Shown piece by piece: positions 1-7,525 of a DNA stretch of 64,000 bases; position 1 is the stretch's first letter; each line of letters begins with the position of its first letter. The DNA is taken from positions 62,001 through 126,000 of the forward strand of contig NZ_OBMR01000004.1 in the NCBI RefSeq assembly GCF_900218035.1, in the 5' to 3' direction. The notes below the pieces were generated by a model that did no database searches, was not told the origin of the DNA, and was given only the letters and a program-made list of their open reading frames with translations. The stretch is from Pseudobutyrivibrio ruminis DSM 9787 (GTDB lineage Bacteria; Bacillota; Clostridia; Lachnospirales; Lachnospiraceae). The position numbers and the translations under genes are program-made.

Positions 1-90
1 TGCCTAGATTATATGTGTATTCCACATAAATAGCAATACCTATTACAGAAAAAATCTCCTTCCCGTAATAGGTATAAATTATAGCCAATA

Positions 91-777
91 TTATTTAAGT
101 TTCTCAATTACATCCAAAACGATTGCAATTGACTGCTCTGCAGCCTTACCTGCGAATGTGTTGTAATCCATTGCACTTCCATCTGCATCTGAAATAGAAC
201 GGATAAGTGTAAATGGCACTTTGTTTACGTAGCATGTTTGAGCAATGCTTGCGCCTTCCATATCTGCTGCGATTGCATCGAATCTGTTTCTGATTGTCTC
301 ACGCTGCTTGTTTGTATCTACAAATAAATCGCCTGATGCGATAACACCAACCTCGTAATTGATGCCTCTTGCAGAAAGTACATCTGTAACATTCTTTCTA
401 AGATCGGCATCTGCTTCAAAGTTGATTACATTGATACCAGAGATAAGTCCTAATGGATCACCTACTGCTGTTGTGTTCATATCATGCTGAACAGCTGACT
501 CTGCAACTGCCACATCAAGCACCTTAAGTGTAGGTACAAGTGAACCTGCTACTCCGATATTGATTACATGGTCTACTCCAAAATGAAGCACCATAATTTC
601 TGTACAAATAGCAGCGAATACCTTACCGATTCCGCTAACTGCTGCAACTACAGGCACGCCGTTAACTTCACCTTCAATAAAGTTTACACCACTGATTGTT
701 GATGTCTTATGATTCTTAATGCTTGGCTTGAGATTCTCTATCTCAATCTGCATAGCACCGATAATTCCTAATTTCAT
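91..777 (-). CDS. mtnN: 5'-methylthioadenosine/S-adenosylhomocysteine nucleosidase
   Basis: Cytoplasmic nucleosidase that removes adenine from S-adenosylhomocysteine and methylthioadenosine, feeding S-ribosylhomocysteine to LuxS. At 228 aa it has normal family length and the fold is intact: the Glu12 region (GAMQIEIE), Glu174 in MEGASIAQ and the catalytic Asp197 in SISDADG fall at the same numbers as in the E. coli enzyme. The start is supported by AGGAGG five bases upstream. It is the last gene of a DJ-1-like / luxS / mtnN series, separated from luxS by 112 bases that hold a long inverted repeat. Very secure call. Confidence 0.96.
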   Translation of the reverse strand: MKLGIIGAMQIEIENLKPSIKNHKTSTISGVNFIEGEVNGVPVVAAVSGIGKVFAAICTEIMVLHFGVDHVINIGVAGSLVPTLKVLDVAVAESAVQHDMNTTAVGDPLGLISGINVINFEADADLRKNVTDVLSARGINYEVGVIASGDLFVDTNKQRETIRNRFDAIAADMEGASIAQTCYVNKVPFTLIRSISDADGSAMDYNTFAGKAAEQSIAIVLDVIEKLK

Positions 778-800
778 ATAATCCTCCTAGTTTATTTCTC

Positions 801-884
801 GGAAGTTACATACACAAGCCTTAGTATTTCTCCACTCGACTACATGTCTCGCTTGAGAAATCTAAGAGCTTGTGTATTACTTCC
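801..884. repeat. 84-nt imperfect inverted repeat between luxS and mtnN
   Basis: The two halves (801-832 and 855-884) pair in four blocks: GGAAGT with ACTTCC, ACACAAGC with GCTTGTGT, TTAG with CTAA, and ATTTCTC with GAGAAAT, around a 22-base loop. It fills most of the luxS-mtnN gap and would fold in the minus-strand transcript. There is no T-run after it, so it is not a standard terminator. It could be a processing or stability hairpin, or a small dispersed palindromic repeat. No second copy was noticed in this window. Confidence 0.7.
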
Positions 885-889
885 TAATC

Positions 890-1351
890 TTAATCTGGAT
901 AAGTGAATTCCATATTTGACCACGCATTAAGTACGTCTAGATATCGCTGGCACTCTGTTTTAGCGAGCTGAATATCCAGGTTCTCATAGTGGCCACACTC
1001 AATTGCACTCTTTCCGAATACGTCTCCCTCGTGGTCTACTGTCTGCTTGAAAACTTTTTTAACTACTTCGAATGTCTTTTTAGAATCTACTCCCTTAATT
1101 ACAAGATAGAATCCGGTCTGGCATCCCATTGGTCCAAAGTAAATTACATGGTCCGCGATTTCTGAGTTACGCATATATGTTGCAATCATATGCTCCACTG
1201 AATGCATAGTCGCATTATCCATATAATCACCTGCGTTTGGCTTACGAGTACGTAAATCGTATGTGATTATATCTCCATCATCTACACGAGAAATGTAGAA
1301 TCCAGGAGTGAGTACATTATGGTTAATTGTAAAACTTTTAATCTTTTCCAT
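890..1351 (-). CDS. luxS: S-ribosylhomocysteine lyase (autoinducer-2 synthase)
   Basis: Metalloenzyme that converts S-ribosylhomocysteine to homocysteine and DPD, the precursor of AI-2. The 153-aa protein has the metal-binding motif HSVEH (His50, His54), the third ligand Cys119 in IECGHYEN and the catalytic Cys77 in FGPMGCQTG. The start is placed at 1351 because GAGG lies seven bases upstream and the protein then begins MEKIKSF. A start at 1381 would add ten unrelated residues and overlap the upstream gene. The DJ-1-like gene ends 13 bases upstream and mtnN follows, so the two steps of SAH breakdown are probably co-transcribed. Confidence 0.97.
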   Translation of the reverse strand: MEKIKSFTINHNVLTPGFYISRVDDGDIITYDLRTRKPNAGDYMDNATMHSVEHMIATYMRNSEIADHVIYFGPMGCQTGFYLVIKGVDSKKTFEVVKKVFKQTVDHEGDVFGKSAIECGHYENLDIQLAKTECQRYLDVLNAWSNMEFTYPD

Positions 1352-1364
1352 TTTAAACCTCGTT

Positions 1365-1916
1365 TTAATTATTATACACAATAGCCTGTGCTAGCTTATT
1401 TGCAACATCCTCACCCTTGAATGTCTTTACAATCTCAAGTGCGAATGGAATTGCTGTTCCCATACCACGGCTGGTAATGATGTGACCATCGTGGCAAACA
1501 CTGTCAGTTGAAACATTTGCTCCCAGCAAATCTCCTTCCATTCCTGGATAGCATGTGGCTTTCTTTCCTTCAAGAAGTCCTGCCTTTCCAAAAACTGTTG
1601 GCGCTGCGCAAATAGCTGCAAGCCCCTTCTTTGAAGTGTTAAATCCATGTATCTGATCCATGAGAGGCTCACAAAGCCCAAGATTTAATGTACCTGGCAT
1701 TCCGCCTGGAAGCACTATCATATCTGCTTTTTCAAAGTCAGTATTTTCTATCAGCTTATCACAGTATGTTGTGATTCCATGAGCTCCAGGAACCTTTTTG
1801 TTGCCTGTGATAGAAACCATGTCTATTTCAATATCAGCACGTCTCAGAATATCAACAACTGTAAGTGCTTCTATTTCCTCGTGACCTTCCGCCATAAATA
1901 TAAGAACTTTGCTCAT
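1365..1916 (-). CDS. DJ-1/PfpI (YajL-type) family protein
   Basis: Cytoplasmic class I glutamine-amidotransferase-like fold of the DJ-1/ThiJ/YajL group, linked to oxidative or carbonyl stress; the exact reaction is unsettled in the literature. The 183-aa chain is the usual single-domain length. The nucleophile-elbow cysteine is Cys103 in AAICAAP, with the conserved partner Glu16 in EEIEA. At the place where human DJ-1 has His126 the sequence reads TCYPG, as in many bacterial homologues. GGGAGG precedes the ATG. It heads the short series leading to luxS and mtnN and may share their transcript. Confidence 0.9.
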   Translation of the reverse strand: MSKVLIFMAEGHEEIEALTVVDILRRADIEIDMVSITGNKKVPGAHGITTYCDKLIENTDFEKADMIVLPGGMPGTLNLGLCEPLMDQIHGFNTSKKGLAAICAAPTVFGKAGLLEGKKATCYPGMEGDLLGANVSTDSVCHDGHIITSRGMGTAIPFALEIVKTFKGEDVANKLAQAIVYNN

Positions 1917-1966
1917 ATCCGTTACCTCCCTGCTATTATCATATCAACTAAAATCTATGATAACAC

Positions 1967-1995
1967 AAAAGAAGCCGAATTTCTCGGCTTCTTTT
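1967..1995 (-). terminator. Terminator after the 121-aa protein gene
   Basis: AAAAGAAGCCGA (1967-1978) pairs perfectly with TCGGCTTCTTTT (1984-1995) around a five-base loop. The T-rich arm gives a short tail in both directions. It lies 22 bases beyond the stop of the gene ending at 2017 and before the DJ-1-like start. Confidence 0.8.
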
Positions 1996-2016
1996 ATCAT
2001 CTACTTAATATTAAAT

Positions 2017-2382
2017 TTATGCGTATGCATCAAATCGGCTTCCCGCCATTCCATAGCTAGCGCCTACACCTTTCATACTGTAGCTAGTATTGTTTGATGA
2101 GAACTGCATTGCTATGTTATTAAATTCATTTGAAACCTGAAGGGTTTTCTTTTGTCTCTCCAGTGGATCAATCTGAATCGCCTGGTCGTCTACATCCTGT
2201 ACCTGGGCATTAGGGTACTGAACAGGAGATGCCCCATTCACCACTCCACTTTGCTTGGTAGACTCAGTATTGTAAACATCGGAAAAATCTGCATCATTAT
2301 CAACTGCATAATTCATTGGCTGAACTGATGCTACATTTCCATATGAACCTATTCCCATAATTGGTGAAATCGCCATACTCAT
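2017..2382 (-). CDS. Small protein of unknown function, 121 aa
   Basis: Not recognised. The 121-aa product has no signal peptide or membrane segment. It is rich in Ser, Asn, Ala, Val and Asp, with Met residues at the N-terminus (MSMAISPIMG). The middle is probably disordered and acidic (DNDADFSD; VDDQAIQIDP). A likely helix (LERQKKTLQVSNEFN) is followed by a Gly/Ser/Tyr-rich tail ending FDAYA. The ATG has a GGAGG-type site (GAGGGAATG region), and the gene stands alone between its own terminator and a 138-base upstream gap, so it looks like a real monocistronic gene. The heptad-like C-terminal helix and polar composition recall small flagellar or secreted accessory proteins, but that is only an impression. 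Confidence 0.75.
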   Translation of the reverse strand: MSMAISPIMGIGSYGNVASVQPMNYAVDNDADFSDVYNTESTKQSGVVNGASPVQYPNAQVQDVDDQAIQIDPLERQKKTLQVSNEFNNIAMQFSSNNTSYSMKGVGASYGMAGSRFDAYA

Positions 2383-2520
2383 TCCCTCCGTGCTTTTTCA
2401 TAATATCATGATTATGATTTTCAAAACCAAAAAACACAATCTTTATAAAGTAAAATCACAGAGAATTCATTGATACACATGATGCCAAAATATGTAGCTG
2501 GAAGTATCTACTTTCCGCTT

Positions 2521-3444
2521 TTATCTAAGGAATCCTGCCACAATTTGTTCTTCTGCCTCTTCTTCTGTAAGTCCTAGTGACATAAGCTTAATAAGCTGGT
2601 CGCCAGCAATCTTTCCGATGGCTGCCTCATGGATAAGTGCAGCATCCACATTCTTTGCATCAAGACGTGGAATAGCAACTACATGTGCATTCCCCATGAT
2701 GATAGCATCGCAAGCTGCGTGTCCATTACAAGCAGTGTTACCTTCGATTGCTACTTCAAAAATCTGCTCAGAATCATCCTTTGCAACAGAACGAGAAACA
2801 ACGTCTGCGCTTGAACCCTCTCCGTTAAGAGCAACCTTGTAATCTGATGTAGCTTTCTGTGTGCCATGTGTCATAAGAGCTTCATGGATAAGAAGTGTCG
2901 CTCCTTCTGCAAGCTCAGCAACATTTGTACGGACTGTAGAATCAACACCCTTAATCTGAACCATCTCCATCTCTACATAGCTGCCTTCTTCCTGATATAC
3001 ATTAGTTACAGGATTGAGGATTCTGGCACCTTTGCCATCGCCCTCGCCATAATGCTTTTCTACGTATTTAACCTTAGCATTCTTGCCAACGTGGAATGTG
3101 TGAATACCATCGTGCTGTGAGTCCTGGTCTCCGCAGTTGGAAATACCGCATCCTGCTACGATAGTAACATCTGCTCCTTCTCCAACATAAAAATCGTTGT
3201 ATACCATATCCTTAAGTCCACTCTCTGTAAGAACTACAGGGATGTGAACGCTTTCGCCCTTTGTACCTGGCTTGATAATAATATCAATACCTGGCTTATC
3301 TTCTTTTGTAACGATGTCGATATTTGCTGTTGTATTTCTACCTGCGCTTGTACCGTTTGCACGGATATTGTATGCGCCCTGTGGAATACCATCTAAATCA
3401 GCGACCTCATGTAAAATGTTCTTTTGAATTGCATCTAAAGCCAT
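2521..3444 (-). CDS. Short SufB-like Fe-S scaffold protein
   Basis: Scaffold component of SUF-type iron-sulfur cluster assembly, working with the SufC ATPase. At 307 aa it is much shorter than a classical SufB (about 465-495 aa). It has the right-handed beta-helix core but lacks the long N-terminal part. The key C-terminal residues are kept: Cys245 in ACDAIIMG aligns with the SufB cluster-assembly cysteine, and Glu273 in IHEAAIGKI with the SufB glutamate. Further cysteines lie at 99 and 104. Its start overlaps the sufC stop (TAATG), so the two are translationally coupled. No SufD, SufS or SufU is nearby. This matches the minimal two-gene SUF systems of anaerobes. Confidence 0.88.
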   Translation of the reverse strand: MALDAIQKNILHEVADLDGIPQGAYNIRANGTSAGRNTTANIDIVTKEDKPGIDIIIKPGTKGESVHIPVVLTESGLKDMVYNDFYVGEGADVTIVAGCGISNCGDQDSQHDGIHTFHVGKNAKVKYVEKHYGEGDGKGARILNPVTNVYQEEGSYVEMEMVQIKGVDSTVRTNVAELAEGATLLIHEALMTHGTQKATSDYKVALNGEGSSADVVSRSVAKDDSEQIFEVAIEGNTACNGHAACDAIIMGNAHVVAIPRLDAKNVDAALIHEAAIGKIAGDQLIKLMSLGLTEEEAEEQIVAGFLR

Positions 3445-4184
3445 TACTGGTCACCTCCTAACTTTTCGCAAGCAATATTCGCTGCTGCAGATGTACCTAA
3501 AAGTTCAGGAAGGATTTCATCCTTTGGTCCCTGCTTCTTAACCTTACCATTTTCGATAACAACGATTTCATCGGCGATATTTAAGATACGCTCCTGATGA
3601 GAAATAACAATGATTGTTCCGTTGATTGTCTTACGCATGTTCTCGAAAACCTTGATAAGGTTCTGGAAACTCCATAAATCGATACCAGCCTCTGGCTCAT
3701 CGAAAATTGAAAGCTTTGTACCACGTGCAAGAACTGTGGCGATTTCGATACGCTTAAGCTCTCCACCTGAAAGTGAGCCATTAACCTCGCGCTCAACATA
3801 GTCCTTTGCGCAAAGGCCTACTCGTGAAAGATATTCACAAGCTGCAGCAACTGAAATGTTTTCTCCTGCTGCAAGACGTAATAAATCAATTACTCTAATT
3901 CCTTTGAAATGAACAGGTGCCTGGAATGCAAAACTAATTCCACGCTTTGCTCTTTCAGTAATATTCTTCTGTGAAATGTCCTCACCATCAAGAATAATCT
4001 GTCCTGATGTAAGTTGGTTTACACCCATAATAAGCTTTGCAAGTGTTGACTTACCACCACCGTTTGGTCCTGTGATAACGATAAACTTTCCATCCTCTAC
4101 TGTGAGGTTAAGATTATCAATGATTTCTTTGGTAGTGTCACCCTCATCTTCAACCTTGTAACACAGGTTTTTGATTTCTAGCAT
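3444..4184 (-). CDS. sufC: Fe-S cluster assembly ATPase SufC
   Basis: ABC-type ATPase that powers cluster assembly on the SufB-like scaffold; cytoplasmic, with no membrane partner. The 246-aa protein has Walker A GPNGGGKST (39-47), the signature LSGGELKR, Walker B followed by the SufC-typical FDEPEAGIDLW, and the switch His in ISHQER. AGGAG lies just upstream of the ATG. It is the first gene of a two-gene operon with the short sufB. The leader holds a hairpin (4214-4241) and a spaced inverted repeat (TCGATT 4252-4257, AATCGA 4268-4273) just downstream of a TATAAT (4279-4284), a layout that would suit a regulator. Confidence 0.95.
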   Translation of the reverse strand: MLEIKNLCYKVEDEGDTTKEIIDNLNLTVEDGKFIVITGPNGGGKSTLAKLIMGVNQLTSGQIILDGEDISQKNITERAKRGISFAFQAPVHFKGIRVIDLLRLAAGENISVAAACEYLSRVGLCAKDYVEREVNGSLSGGELKRIEIATVLARGTKLSIFDEPEAGIDLWSFQNLIKVFENMRKTINGTIIVISHQERILNIADEIVVIENGKVKKQGPKDEILPELLGTSAAANIACEKLGGDQ

Positions 4185-4213
4185 ATTTCTACTCCTAACT
4201 CTATAAAACTCTC

Positions 4214-4241
4214 CCTAACTACTATGCCAGTAGCAGTTAGG
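4214..4241 (-). other. Hairpin in the sufC leader
   Basis: CCTAACTACTA (4214-4224) pairs with TAGCAGTTAGG (4231-4241), with one A/C mismatch and a six-base loop. It lies 30-57 bases upstream of the sufC ATG. It has no T-run, so it is more likely an mRNA leader structure than a terminator. Confidence 0.5.
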
Positions 4242-4329
4242 CACAACTAATTCGATTGCACAAAATTAATCGAGCTTTATTATATTACCACGTTTTGCTC
4301 TGTTTTTTTATTAAAAATTTATTAATAAA

Positions 4330-4358
4330 GGGCTACTGAGAAACATTCTCAGTAGCCC
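4330..4358 (-). terminator. Terminator of the amino acid permease gene
   Basis: A perfect 13-bp stem, GGGCTACTGAGAA (4330-4342) with TTCTCAGTAGCCC (4346-4358), and a three-base loop, followed on the minus strand by CTTTATTAAT. It lies 19 bases after the permease stop and separates it from the sufC promoter region. Confidence 0.9.
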
Positions 4359-4376
4359 TACATTTTCATTAACTAA

Positions 4377-5795
4377 TTAATTGTTCGCTTTTTCCTTTTT
4401 AGCAATCATTGGTAAGATTACGCCAAGTGCTGCAAGCACGATTGGTGTAAGGATGTTAAGGAATGTGTTGAATAAATCTCCCTCAACATACATACCAAGT
4501 AAGCAGCTAGCTGCTGTTACGAAGAAGCACCAGCATCCAGCGAAGATTGCAATACCCTGATTCTTAACAAACTTGTACTCAGGATTGAATTTCTCACCAG
4601 CCTTACGGAGCATGATGTATGCGAAGAATACCCAAAGGTAACGAAGTGGCATACATACTGAGTTAAGCTTTGTAAGCTGCTTAAGAACTACTGCTGCACC
4701 AGGAACGAATGACTGGATAAGGATGATAGCACCTGAAAGAACTGCAACCATCTTGATACCATTTACATAAGCACCTGCATCGTTCTTCTTGAGAAGCTTA
4801 GATGGGATGAACTCTCTAGCATCCTCATTGTCAAGAAGCATACGAAGTGGAGCATCAATTGAAATAACAAGTGTTGAAAGCTGACCGATAGCATTGCAAA
4901 GTGCATATATAATCATGATTGAATTTCCAACATGATAGTACTGACCAAGCTTCTGGAATGCCCAGTAAGAACCATTTGAATTGTATGCATCAAAGTTTGC
5001 ATTGATTTCAGCTGGATCAAACATCATTCCCATAGCGATAGTACCAAGAATAGCACATACCATAACCATGACAGCAAGTGTAATCATTGCCTTAGGGAAT
5101 CCCTTTGAAGGGTTCTCTACCTTGTTAACATATGGGGAAATCTTCTCACATCCACCTACTGCAAATACAAGGATTGAAAGTGATGTGAAGTACTTAACAT
5201 TAAACTGTGGAATAAGTGTCTGTCTTGTAAATTCCATTGATACATAATCAGCATGAGGATTGATTGCAGGTGCTGCAAACATCATGATGATGTAAAGAAT
5301 AGACATAACAAACATTGATGTACCTGCGATTGTAGCAAGCTTCTTAAGTGGGTTAAGACCACGAGATGCTACGTAGCAGAATAAAATCAAAATAGCGAAT
5401 GTAACAAGCTGAACTGCAAGAGTTGGGAAGCTATCGTAAGTTTCACCATTTCTGAAGATTGCCCAGCTAAGAGCCTTTAAGCCACCTGATGACTTAGAAG
5501 CGATGTAAGTGATGTGGCATGCCCAGTATGTCCAACCTGCATAGTAAGCTGCCTTTGCACCAGTTGTTCCGAAGATCCATGAGCTGACACCTCCGCCTGA
5601 TGTCTTGAATGCTGAACCAAGCTCACCTACCATAAGTGCGTATGGCACGAAGTAGAGTGCAAACATAAGAATCCAGCTAAAGATGCTCTGGATGCCGTTA
5701 AAGTAGATAAATCCGTTTAAAACGTTTCCGAATCCCCATACAGTGGAAAACGCCATAAACGCAAGTGTAGACCACTTGATTTTTTTTGAATCCAT
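4377..5795 (-). CDS. APC-superfamily amino acid permease
   Basis: Integral membrane transporter, probably a proton-coupled amino acid symporter or an exchanger; the substrate cannot be told from sequence. The 472-aa chain has about 12 hydrophobic segments and begins with the APC-type first helix (TLAFMAFSTVWGFGN) containing the broken Gly-rich stretch that binds the amino acid backbone. A second typical stretch is GELGSAFKTSGGG, and SILVFAVGGCEKIS is in the middle. GGGAGG precedes the ATG. It is monocistronic, with a strong terminator downstream. Its family resembles glutamate/GABA and related antiporters, but no decisive motif is visible. Confidence 0.88.
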   Translation of the reverse strand: MDSKKIKWSTLAFMAFSTVWGFGNVLNGFIYFNGIQSIFSWILMFALYFVPYALMVGELGSAFKTSGGGVSSWIFGTTGAKAAYYAGWTYWACHITYIASKSSGGLKALSWAIFRNGETYDSFPTLAVQLVTFAILILFCYVASRGLNPLKKLATIAGTSMFVMSILYIIMMFAAPAINPHADYVSMEFTRQTLIPQFNVKYFTSLSILVFAVGGCEKISPYVNKVENPSKGFPKAMITLAVMVMVCAILGTIAMGMMFDPAEINANFDAYNSNGSYWAFQKLGQYYHVGNSIMIIYALCNAIGQLSTLVISIDAPLRMLLDNEDAREFIPSKLLKKNDAGAYVNGIKMVAVLSGAIILIQSFVPGAAVVLKQLTKLNSVCMPLRYLWVFFAYIMLRKAGEKFNPEYKFVKNQGIAIFAGCWCFFVTAASCLLGMYVEGDLFNTFLNILTPIVLAALGVILPMIAKKEKANN

Positions 5796-5942
5796 TAATT
5801 AAATGTCCTCCCTTTTTTCTTTATCGGTTTAAAGCGAATATCAGTATTATACAGCATCTCTTTAAAGAATTAAATCAAGAATTAAATATTCAGACAATTC
5901 GCTTTAGCACTTTAAACGGCTCATCTATTTATTAAATTGTAA

Positions 5943-7508
5943 TTATATAGTTTTTGTAGTCCACTGACTGCAATCCCAAACGTCAGTGGCAAGGCCCTCA
6001 TAAAACTCCGGCTCATGGCAAACCATAAGGATACTTCCGTTGTATTCCCTAAGGGCACGCTTTAATTCATCCTTTGCATCTACATCCAAATGGTTTGTAG
6101 GCTCGTCCAAAAGAAGAAGATTTGTCTCACGATTTAAAAGCTTGCAAAGACGAACCTTTGCCTGCTCTCCTCCTGAAAGGACTCTACACAAACTTTCAAT
6201 GTGCTTTGTTGTAAGACCACATTTTGCAAGTGCCGAACGAACTTCATTTTGATTGTAAGATGGGAACTCATTCCAGATTTCCTCTATACATGTTGTGGAA
6301 ATGTGCTGATCCATCTCCTGCTCAAAATATCCAATCTCCAAAAACTCTCCCTGATAAACTGTTCCAGAAAGAGGTGGAATAAGACCAAGAATACTTTTTA
6401 ACAGAGTGGTTTTTCCTATACCATTTGCACCGGTAAGTACAATCTTTTGCTTGCGCTGCATTTCCAGATTAAGAGGCTTTGAAAGTGGTTCATTTTTATC
6501 GTAGCCAATAATCAAATCCTTTGTAGAGAAGATTACACGGCTTGGTGTTCTTGCCTCTTTAAAATAAAACTCTGGCTTTGGCTTTTCTGCTGCAAGCTCA
6601 ATGACATCCATCTTATCAAGCTTCTTCTGACGTGACATAGCCATATTTCTTGTGGCAACATTTGCTTTATTTCTTGCAACGAAATCCTTAAGCTCTGCTA
6701 TTTCCTTTTGCTGACGGTTGTAAGCAGCCTGAAGCTGACTTTGCTTCATAGCATAAACTTCCTGGAATTTATCGTAATCACCAACATAACGGTTAAGCTG
6801 CTTGTTATCCATATGATAAATAAGATTGATTACAGAGTTAAGGAATGGCACATCATGGGAGATAAGAATAAATGCATTCTCATAGTCGTTCAAATATCTC
6901 TTTAACCACTCAATATGCTCCACATCTAAATAGTTTGTAGGCTCGTCCAAAAGAAGGATGTCTGGCTTCTCCAAAAGAAGCTTTGCCATAAGCACCTTTG
7001 TACGCTGTCCACCTGAAAGTTCTGTAACATCTTTATCAAGACCTAGCTCCAAAACTCCAAGGGCTCTTGCAACCTCTTCAACCTTTGAATCGATCATGTA
7101 AAAGTCATGCATAGTAAGAAGATCAGCAATGGTTCCTGCCTCTTCCATGCGCTTATTCATCTCGTCATCGTCTGTGACCTCACCAAGACTAGCGTAGATA
7201 TCATTCATCTCCTGTTCCATCTCGTAAAGGAAGTCAAATGCTGAGTGAAGCACGCTGCCAATTGTCATGCCCTTTTCAAGTACTGTGTGCTGGTCCAAAT
7301 ATCCAACACGAACCTTTTTTGGCCATTCAATCTTGCCTTCGTCAGGCTGAAGCTTTCCTGTGATGATGTTCATGAATGTAGACTTACCTTCACCGTTTGC
7401 ACCAACAAGACCGATATGCTCGCCCTTCAATAATCTAAATGAAACATCTTCAAAAATGGCTCTATCTCCAAAACCATGGGATAAGTGTTCAACGTTTAAA
7501 ATACTCAT
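5943..7508 (-). CDS. ABC-F family ATPase (ribosome-associated type)
   Basis: Soluble twin ATPase of the ABC-F group; relatives bind the ribosomal E site and relieve stalls or give antibiotic resistance. The 521-aa protein has two ABC domains: the first has GANGEGKST near residue 37 and LSGGQRTK, the second GANGIGKTT and LSGGEQAK, each followed by LLLLDEPTNYLD or LLLLDEPTNHLD. A charged linker between them (from KQSQLQAAYNRQQ) is the P-site tRNA interaction motif. There are no membrane segments. The length and C-terminal end (WDCSQWTTK) resemble the YkpA/YbiT-type housekeeping branch more than the known resistance proteins. It lies 17 bases after the helicase gene. Confidence 0.9.
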   Translation of the reverse strand: MSILNVEHLSHGFGDRAIFEDVSFRLLKGEHIGLVGANGEGKSTFMNIITGKLQPDEGKIEWPKKVRVGYLDQHTVLEKGMTIGSVLHSAFDFLYEMEQEMNDIYASLGEVTDDDEMNKRMEEAGTIADLLTMHDFYMIDSKVEEVARALGVLELGLDKDVTELSGGQRTKVLMAKLLLEKPDILLLDEPTNYLDVEHIEWLKRYLNDYENAFILISHDVPFLNSVINLIYHMDNKQLNRYVGDYDKFQEVYAMKQSQLQAAYNRQQKEIAELKDFVARNKANVATRNMAMSRQKKLDKMDVIELAAEKPKPEFYFKEARTPSRVIFSTKDLIIGYDKNEPLSKPLNLEMQRKQKIVLTGANGIGKTTLLKSILGLIPPLSGTVYQGEFLEIGYFEQEMDQHISTTCIEEIWNEFPSYNQNEVRSALAKCGLTTKHIESLCRVLSGGEQAKVRLCKLLNRETNLLLLDEPTNHLDVDAKDELKRALREYNGSILMVCHEPEFYEGLATDVWDCSQWTTKTI

Positions 7509-7525
7509 ATATTACCTTTCTATCT

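Noticed and set aside
36-75. Hairpin after mtnN (ATACCTATTAC with GTAATAGGTAT).
   Set aside because: The loop is 18 bases and no T-run follows, so it is not called as a terminator. It may act on a gene left of the window.
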